From the NCBI RefSeq assembly GCF_007860135.1, contig NZ_SJPV01000020.1:42309-106308 (forward strand): DNA of 64,000 nucleotides, given 5' to 3'. The translations under genes and the position numbers were made by a program. The notes beneath the pieces are model-generated. The model ran no database searches. It had not been told where the DNA came from and was given only the letters and a program-made list of their open reading frames with translations. Below, one piece after another: positions 57,994 through 64,000 of this stretch; position 1 is the first letter of the stretch, and each line of letters begins with the position of its first letter. Source of the DNA: Novipirellula artificiosorum (GTDB lineage Bacteria; Planctomycetota; Planctomycetia; Pirellulales; Pirellulaceae).

Positions 57994-58113
57994 GAAAACG
58001 TCTTTCTCTGAAGGGTCAAATGACCTGTCCTGCCCGCCCAACGTGCTGAGGGCGTTATCCGCACCTACCGTCAACCCATCATCGACAAGGTCAAGATGAA
58101 GAATTTCAAGGAT

Positions 58114-60759
58114 CTATTCTTTCGGGGTAGCCGAATGTGGACTCGCGCCCGCTGCTTTGACTTGATCTTGTAGCTCACGAATCTCCTCTCGTATCTTTTC
58201 GCTCTCCGTCTTCATCTTCGCCATCTCCTTTCGTAATTCGATGACCTCTTTGGGCGCTGTCGGCTTTGACTCACGCAGTTTCCCAATCGCTTGTTCGGCA
58301 GCGCGAGCCACTCGTTCGTTTCCTGAACCGGAGAACGCTTCCAGAACCGAGATCGCCTGCGGATCACCGAGCGTGCCGAGCGCGCTGAAGGCTGCGGTAC
58401 GAACCGATGTATTGGGATGATTCACGTAGCGGATCAGAAACTCACGGACATCGTCTTTTTCGTCAAGCAACGAGCCCACATGGCCCAGCGTTTCCAGTCC
58501 TCGGCCGAATCCTCGCGAACTGAACTTGCTTTCTTGTTGCTTCAGCGCATCGAGCAGTAAAGGCTTATAGCTCGAGTCGTTCTGCTGACTCATTGCGGAA
58601 ATGGCTGCCGCGGCGAGCTCATTGTTAAACGAGGGGGTGTCTAAGTATCGCGTGATCACGTCCCGTGAAGTCTCGCCATGAAAACGTCCCAGAGCCCGGA
58701 TCGCCGTTGCTTGAATCGCTGGGTTCTTTTCGATCTCAAGAATCTCGGCAATCCTTTGCGGAGTATCGTCGCTAAAGCGATTCGTGATTCGTTCCACCAC
58801 GGCGATTCGTACTCGAGCGTCCTGCTGGCTCTTCCAACTCTCATGAAGTACTTCATAAGCCGCATCCGAATCGTGTTTTTCGAGCGAGCGTGCTGCGGTC
58901 ACTCTCACTCCATAAAAAGGATCTTGGTTTAACGCGGTTTCCAGCAACTTGACCGATTCGTCCGTTTTGCGGTCAGCCAGTAACTGGCATGCCAGCAAAC
59001 GCCCAATCATGTCGTCCTGGTTTTCAAGTTGCGCCTTCAGCAGGGCATCGGATTTGTCGAAAGTCACCTCGGCAAGTACCGTATAGTCAGGATCAAATCG
59101 AACGATCGACGGCTGGGCTTCCAGTGCGACGTAGAAATCCTCTTCGGTTTCTTTAACCTCGATTTCATGATCAATCGTTTTGCCGTCGACAATGAACCTC
59201 AGCTTCGTCGGAAACTGATACAGCAACACATCGTCATCGACCTCTTGAGTTTGCTTGACCGTCATCTTTGCCAAACGCTGTTTTGGCATCCACTGATAAG
59301 ACACTTTCAAGTCGGGATGGCGAGGATGGTAGACCCATTGATCGAAGAATCGATCCATCGATCGACCGCTTTCCTGTTCGATCACTTGCCGAAGATCATC
59401 CGATACAACGCTGCTGAGAGCGTGCTTCTGAAGATAGGTTTTGATGCATTGACGATACAAATCAGGACCGAGTTGGCAACGCAGCATGTGCAGAACCCAG
59501 CTTCCTTTGGGATAGGAGCGATAGTCAAATTGCTCCCCCGCCGTCTTGTAGCCGTTGTAAACGATCGGCTTCTTGTCATTTTTTTGCGTCAGCACTCGGT
59601 TCGTTGCGTCCCGGTACAACCCATACAGCATCGCATCGCGACCAAACTTGTGACCCTCGTAAAGATGCGTGTAGTAGGTTGCAAAACCCTCATTCAGCCA
59701 GAGGTGGCTCCAGTCTTTGCACGTCACATAGTCGCCAAACCATTGATGAGCCATTTCATGTGCATCGAGACTGCGGGTCGAATGAATGTTCTCCGTGGCC
59801 GCATCAAAGATCGTGTTACTGGTGAGCGTCGTGAGTGTCGTGTTCTCCATGCCACCGGCGGTGAAATCGAGGATGGTCACCTGATCGTACTTGGGCCACG
59901 GGAACAACACGCCGATTTCCTGCTCATAAAAAGCCATGATCTCAGCCGTGTCACGGAACGAATTCTCGGCGTAGGCAGAGAGCGTCGGCTGCGTGTAGAA
60001 GCCAAGCGGGATATCACGATGTTTCTTTTGCAAATGATCAAGATGGCCTGCGACGAGACAAATCAAGTAGTTGGCGTGAGGCTTTTCATGGAACCAATGC
60101 ACCGCCTTGAGCCCTTCGTCGTCAACCTCCTCGCCGATTCGAATTCCGTTGCTCAGCACGGTCATCTCTTTTGGAACGTGGCAGATGATCTCGGAGCTTG
60201 ACCTTTCATTGGGATAATCGAAGCAGGGGTACCAATGGCGTGATTCGTGAGTCTCGCCCTGAGTCCAAATGTGTGTGTCCGATTCCGGGTATCCCATTTC
60301 TGGCGTTCGAAAGTAAAGTCCCGCGGTCGGCTGCGCTTCGTGATCAATGTGTAGCGTGAAATTCGTTCCTGGATCAATCGGCTCGGCCAACAAAATCTTC
60401 AAATCCTCCCGTGTCGAAACAAAGTCGGTGATCGCCACCTGATCGCAGCGAACCTCGGTGACCTTCAAATCCTTGGCATCCAAGCAAATCAGGTCTACCG
60501 GCTTGGCAATCGGCGTTGCCGTAATTGACGTCGTTCCCGAAACCGTCCGCTGAGCAAAATCAGGGGTCACATCGATTCGGATGTGCAACACGTCAACTTC
60601 CCGGTCGGGTGCGTAGTGGTGCGCGCCTTCCAGTTCGACACCCCGCACAAGTCCCGCCTGCGATTCGAGACAATACCGGCAAATCAAATCTTCGGCACTC
60701 GTAGCAACGGCAAAGCACCCGAGCAAAAGGATAAGGACAGCAGTGACACAACGTTTCAT
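58114..60759 (-). CDS. Secreted M1-family zinc aminopeptidase with HEAT-like and coiled-coil tail
   Basis: The 881-residue product has a signal peptide (cut near TSAED, residue 22). The M1 N-terminal saddle contains HIDHEAQPTAGLYF and the exopeptidase motif GGMEN. The catalytic domain has HEMAHQWFGDY (His334, Glu335, His338) and LNEGFATY (Glu357). Residues about 590-840 form HEAT-like helical repeats (for example ARIAVVERITNRFSDDT, AFSALGTLGDPQAISVL). The last 40 residues form a coiled coil. The enzyme removes N-terminal residues from peptides in the periplasm or outside. All zinc and catalytic residues are present. Confidence 0.92.
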   Translation of the reverse strand: MKRCVTAVLILLLGCFAVATSAEDLICRYCLESQAGLVRGVELEGAHHYAPDREVDVLHIRIDVTPDFAQRTVSGTTSITATPIAKPVDLICLDAKDLKVTEVRCDQVAITDFVSTREDLKILLAEPIDPGTNFTLHIDHEAQPTAGLYFRTPEMGYPESDTHIWTQGETHESRHWYPCFDYPNERSSSEIICHVPKEMTVLSNGIRIGEEVDDEGLKAVHWFHEKPHANYLICLVAGHLDHLQKKHRDIPLGFYTQPTLSAYAENSFRDTAEIMAFYEQEIGVLFPWPKYDQVTILDFTAGGMENTTLTTLTSNTIFDAATENIHSTRSLDAHEMAHQWFGDYVTCKDWSHLWLNEGFATYYTHLYEGHKFGRDAMLYGLYRDATNRVLTQKNDKKPIVYNGYKTAGEQFDYRSYPKGSWVLHMLRCQLGPDLYRQCIKTYLQKHALSSVVSDDLRQVIEQESGRSMDRFFDQWVYHPRHPDLKVSYQWMPKQRLAKMTVKQTQEVDDDVLLYQFPTKLRFIVDGKTIDHEIEVKETEEDFYVALEAQPSIVRFDPDYTVLAEVTFDKSDALLKAQLENQDDMIGRLLACQLLADRKTDESVKLLETALNQDPFYGVRVTAARSLEKHDSDAAYEVLHESWKSQQDARVRIAVVERITNRFSDDTPQRIAEILEIEKNPAIQATAIRALGRFHGETSRDVITRYLDTPSFNNELAAAAISAMSQQNDSSYKPLLLDALKQQESKFSSRGFGRGLETLGHVGSLLDEKDDVREFLIRYVNHPNTSVRTAAFSALGTLGDPQAISVLEAFSGSGNERVARAAEQAIGKLRESKPTAPKEVIELRKEMAKMKTESEKIREEIRELQDQVKAAGASPHSATPKE

Positions 60760-60996
60760 CTCGAGGTCCGAAAGACAGGAAGGAATGGGATGGAGCAGAC
60801 GGGTGAATAGAAATCCACCAAATTTCGTCGCCCTTACCCACCGAATGTGACGGTTTGCCCGTTGAATCGGAACGCTGCATTCGGCTGAGGTGGGCAGGGA
60901 ACATCAAAGGTCAGTCGCTTCGCAGTATAGTCAATGGGCGAGTCGTTACCGAGTGCCTTAACCGATGCATAGAGATCGCGTCTCGGATGAGTTACA

Positions 60997-61644
60997 ATGG
61001 TGCTCTTGATACCGAATGACTTTCCCCGTTTCCGCGGCGGCGGTGTGCCTGTGCAACAAAGCTCCAGTTCGACATCACCAACCCTATTGGACCGTGTCCG
61101 AGAGTTTGACGCTGCGGCCTGGGATCGGTTGACCAAGCTCTACGGTCCAATCGTCTATCGCTGGTGTCGGCAAGCGGGGTTGCAGGACAACGATGCGGCG
61201 GATGTCTCACAGGAGGTCTTTCGAGCCGTTGCGGGCGGCATTGGCGAGTTTCATCGCGAAAAACCTGGCGGAGGATTTCGCGCATGGTTGTGGACCATCA
61301 CGCGGAACAAGATCCGAGACCACTTCCGTTGGCTGTCCCGACGACCCGGGGGAATCGGTGGGTCGGAGGCAAACGAACGGTTGCAGAATGTTCCCGATCG
61401 GGTCATCGAGGAACTGGATCCGCTTGGTGATTTCGACACCACCGGTTGTGTTGCCCATCGAGCCTTGGAGTTCGTGCGGCTCGAGTTCGAAGAACGGACC
61501 TTTCAAGCGTTTGTCCGCACGACCGTGGGTGGCCAGCGATCGGCCGAAGTGGCCCTCGACCTTGGGATGAGCGTTGGGGCCGTTTGTACCGCAAAATGGC
61601 GAGTCCTGCGACGGCTGCGAGAAGAACTGGATGGCTTGATCTAA
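60997..61644 (+). CDS. ECF-type RNA polymerase sigma factor
   Basis: The product of about 215 residues has sigma region 2 blocks (WDRLTKLYGPIVYRWCRQAG; DAADVSQEVFRAVAGGIGEF; GGGFRAWLWTITRNKIRDHF). Region 4 ends in LDLGMSVGAVCTAKWRVLRRLREEL, a helix-turn-helix. It belongs to the planctomycete group in which an ECF factor precedes a Ser/Thr kinase. The kinase follows 152 bases later with its own anti-sigma-like zinc motif. The ATG at 60997 gives about 25 extra residues over typical homologues; an in-frame GTG at 61042 is possible. Confidence 0.88.
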   Translation: MVLLIPNDFPRFRGGGVPVQQSSSSTSPTLLDRVREFDAAAWDRLTKLYGPIVYRWCRQAGLQDNDAADVSQEVFRAVAGGIGEFHREKPGGGFRAWLWTITRNKIRDHFRWLSRRPGGIGGSEANERLQNVPDRVIEELDPLGDFDTTGCVAHRALEFVRLEFEERTFQAFVRTTVGGQRSAEVALDLGMSVGAVCTAKWRVLRRLREELDGLI

Positions 61645-61796
61645 GCGGACGCTCACTGCTTCGTAAGTGTCGACTTATCAATGGGTTAGCGTTGATCGGT
61701 GCGTCGTCTGAGGAAAACGCAAAAAAAGACGTGTGATGTGATTTCGTTGTACTAGGTAGAACGAAAACCCACTTCAACCGGTTAGAGATCAGGATC

Positions 61797-63881
61797 ATGA
61801 CGCAACTCAATTGCCCCCAACGCGACCAGCTCACCGCGTTTCTGCAGGGTCAAATTGCCGCAGGACAAGCCAGCCTGATCGGCGAGCACCTCGATGTGTG
61901 TGACGAATGTCGAGCCTTGATCGACACCATCAGTGACAACTCTGACACGTTGGTTTCCGCTTTGGCTCGCCCCAAGCCCATCAACGAGTATGCCAACGAA
62001 TCTGCGTTTGCGCGAGTGGAGTCGTTGATCCAGGCGGTGGGCCGAGAACCGTCATTGCTCAAGGCTAGCCAGAACGCCTCATCTGTTGATGAGAACGCTG
62101 AAAAAATGGGACAGATTGGCCAGTACGAGTTGTTGGCCAAATTGGGCGAAGGCGGCATGGGAGCGGTCTACAAAGCGCTGCACACTCGGCTCAAAAAAGT
62201 TGTGGCCTTGAAGGTTTTGCCAGAGAACCGGTTGCGGGATACACGAGCGGTTGCACGGTTTGAACGCGAAATGGAAGCGGTGGGTCGCCTAGAGCATGTA
62301 AACATTGTCCGCGCCATGGATGCCAATGTCTACGAGGGCAATCACTATCTGGTAATCGAATACGTCGACGGCGTCGATCTTGCGGATTTGGTTCGGACAA
62401 TCGGACCGCTACCCATCGCCGATGCATGTGAACTGATCCGTCAGGCGGCGATAGGTCTTCAACACGCGCACGAACACAGCCTCGTGCATCGCGATATCAA
62501 GCCATCGAACATCATGCTTTCGAGCGAGGGTCAGGTTAAAATTCTCGATCTCGGTTTGGCTCGATTGCACAATGGGCAGCAGGATGAATTGACGTCGAAG
62601 GGCCAAATGATGGGGACGCTCGATTACATGGCGCCGGAACAGACCGGACACTCTCATGATGTCGATATCCGAGCCGACATCTACAGCCTCGGTGCGACGC
62701 TCTACAAGTTGCTCTGTGGACACGCCCCGTACTCGCACCCGCGCTACGACACGGCCGTCAAGAAGTTAGCAGCCTTGGCGATCGAACCAATCCCGCCCAT
62801 TGAAGAGCTACGAAGCGAGGTCCCTGACCGACTCGCCACGGCTGTCCACAAGATGTTGGCCAAAGAGGCTGACGAGCGGTTTGCAACACCCATCGAAGTC
62901 GTCGACGCCCTGACACCGTTGACCGAAGCTGCGGACTTGAACATGCTGTTCGCCCGCTTTGCAACACGATCAAGCTCAGCAACCGAGGAGTCCAACGCAA
63001 GCTGGCTAACGGGCCAGCCGACCGAGAATTACCTCAGCAATCCGATGACCGAGACCCAGTCAAACGCGGCGGATGCCAACGCCGCACTGTCTCCTCCTAC
63101 CACCGTAGAAACTTTGTCGGACAGGCACGATCGAGCGAGCAAGCTTCAGCCGGAACCCGCGCCCGCCCTCGCAGTCTCTTCGTCAACATCAGATCGAAAT
63201 CGACGTCCAAGGGTGCTCGTTGCGACGGCGATGATGGGTTTTGGGGCGTTCCTTGCTGCGGTCATGATCATTCGCTTGGCCACCGACAAAGGAGAGATCA
63301 CGATCCAGTCCTTCGATCCGCAGGTCGAGGTCACGGTCAAGCGAAATGGCGAAGTAGTCGATGGTTTCCAAATCGCCCAGCGGCCCGATGGCACATCGTA
63401 CTACTCGGGCCAGTATGAAATCGTGATTAAGGATCCGCAATGGAAGAGCGACGAGATCAGCGTCAAGAATGGGACGTTCAAACTATCTCGTGGCGATACG
63501 GTGCTGGTTGAAATCGTTCGTAAGGAGGGAGTGGTTTCCACGCCCGTCGCCGATCCTGCCAACGACGACCTCGATCGCAAGGTTGCCGAAGCAGTGCTCA
63601 AACAGGGTTTCGACGGACTCATTCTCGTGTTGAAATCGAATGGCGAAGAGCGACGGCCTGTACCAGGAGATGCATTGCCGGACCCCAGCGAACCTTTCTT
63701 TATTTCGTATCTTAGCGTCAAACTTGCGATCAACGACTCAAGCGATCTTCTCTCTGATATAGGACGTCTTTCGCATCTGAATGGCCTTAATTTTTATAAT
63801 ACTGGTGCGCCGCAGGCGTCTTGGCAAGACCTGTCCCCTCTGAGTGGATTAACACAACTCGAACATTTCTCACGGGCGTAA
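61797..63881 (+). CDS. Ser/Thr protein kinase, truncated in C-terminal leucine-rich repeats
   Basis: The 694-codon frame starts with a zf-HC2-like zinc motif (HLDVCDECRALID, about 31-43). A Hanks kinase domain follows (about 107-370): GEGGMGAVYK, HRDIKPSNIM (about 230) and metal loop DLGLA rather than DFG. A transmembrane helix is at about 474-495, then a beta-rich segment, then a DxxL...LSHLNGLNFYNTG start of leucine-rich repeats. The repeats stop after one and a half units (LTQLEHFSRA) at 63881, where a strong palindrome begins. Full homologues carry many more repeats, so I infer the 3' end was lost to an insertion. The kinase domain itself is complete. Confidence 0.85.
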   Translation: MTQLNCPQRDQLTAFLQGQIAAGQASLIGEHLDVCDECRALIDTISDNSDTLVSALARPKPINEYANESAFARVESLIQAVGREPSLLKASQNASSVDENAEKMGQIGQYELLAKLGEGGMGAVYKALHTRLKKVVALKVLPENRLRDTRAVARFEREMEAVGRLEHVNIVRAMDANVYEGNHYLVIEYVDGVDLADLVRTIGPLPIADACELIRQAAIGLQHAHEHSLVHRDIKPSNIMLSSEGQVKILDLGLARLHNGQQDELTSKGQMMGTLDYMAPEQTGHSHDVDIRADIYSLGATLYKLLCGHAPYSHPRYDTAVKKLAALAIEPIPPIEELRSEVPDRLATAVHKMLAKEADERFATPIEVVDALTPLTEAADLNMLFARFATRSSSATEESNASWLTGQPTENYLSNPMTETQSNAADANAALSPPTTVETLSDRHDRASKLQPEPAPALAVSSSTSDRNRRPRVLVATAMMGFGAFLAAVMIIRLATDKGEITIQSFDPQVEVTVKRNGEVVDGFQIAQRPDGTSYYSGQYEIVIKDPQWKSDEISVKNGTFKLSRGDTVLVEIVRKEGVVSTPVADPANDDLDRKVAEAVLKQGFDGLILVLKSNGEERRPVPGDALPDPSEPFFISYLSVKLAINDSSDLLSDIGRLSHLNGLNFYNTGAPQASWQDLSPLSGLTQLEHFSRA

Positions 63882-64000
63882 CCGGCGGTCCGCCGGTTCG
63901 TTCGAGCGGCAGATGGGATTGATGTAAACAAAAAGCGGCCAACCTGCCATGATTCGGGTATCTCACTATCCGTTTCACAAAGGCAAGGAGGCCGCCACGA
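63880..64000. mobile_element. Start of an inserted repeat or mobile element (continues beyond window)
   Basis: It begins with a palindrome aaccggcgg-t-ccgccggtt (63880-63898) exactly at the premature end of the kinase. The remaining 100 bases do not resemble a leucine-rich repeat in any frame. A frame on the minus strand is open across the junction but is not a known protein. Type of element unknown. Confidence 0.45.

Noticed and set aside
59029..60201. 390-codon open frame antisense to the M1 aminopeptidase
   Set aside because: The minus strand carries all catalytic motifs of M1 peptidases; the plus-strand frame resembles nothing and has no start signals.

Overview
The window looks like a planctomycete chromosome of the Rhodopirellula/Pirellulaceae type. 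This is inferred from gene content, not from a marker gene. The signs are: several formylglycine-type sulfatases, secreted DUF1080, NIPSNAP and Gfo/Idh/MocA proteins, ECF sigma factors placed directly before Ser/Thr kinases, three proteins with the N-terminal LEPR-XLL-like motif typical of planctomycete surface proteins, EF-hand and dockerin proteins, and moderate GC content. No rRNA, tRNA or CRISPR array was seen.

Layout. 1-5.1 kb: the 3' end of an RND efflux pump, a frameshifted GxxExxY gene inside an inverted repeat, a patatin/cyclic-nucleotide-domain protein, a secreted SnoaL-like protein and a low-complexity secreted protein with 30-bp and 15-bp tandem repeats. 5.3-15.1 kb: a mosaic of intact genes (GH63-like glucosidase, arylsulfatase, a YiaW/YiaV-like membrane pair) and gene relics (zwf, glgX, two sulfatases) that carry large internal deletions. 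15.3-22.8 kb: DUF502 protein, a secreted LTxxQ-like protein, an OprB-like porin with a Cys-rich N-terminal segment, an EF-hand protein, and an ApbE/PepSY pair that points to periplasmic flavin redox chemistry. 23.1-29.5 kb: a metzincin protease with dockerin and EF-hand repeats, then a tightly overlapping operon of ECF sigma factor, Ser/Thr kinase and LEPR-XLL surface protein.

29.4-58 kb is a catabolic region for a sulfated, acidic, deoxysugar-containing polysaccharide. It holds a carboxylesterase, an alginate-lyase-family protein, a GH78 alpha-L-rhamnosidase, three sulfatases plus a sulfatase relic, a GH2 enzyme, a GH29 alpha-L-fucosidase, a rhamnogalacturonan-acetylesterase-like/DUF1593 fusion, and DUF1080 and Gfo/Idh/MocA genes. 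Inside it sits a separate minus-strand operon (46.9-43.5 kb): a cysteine-pair-rich beta-propeller, a PhnD-like binding protein and a PQQ-type beta-propeller. The last two are joined across an A10 tract in a -1 relation, which suggests a frameshifted fusion protein. I regard this as the most interesting system here.

58.1-64 kb: an M1 aminopeptidase with a HEAT-like tail, then an ECF sigma factor and a Ser/Thr kinase whose leucine-rich repeat region stops abruptly at a palindrome that probably marks an inserted repeat or mobile element running off the right edge. A dispersed palindromic element (core ctggacagcgcca) occurs three times, at 8.7, 22.9 and 50.8 kb. The most complete copy has the form of a small non-autonomous element.
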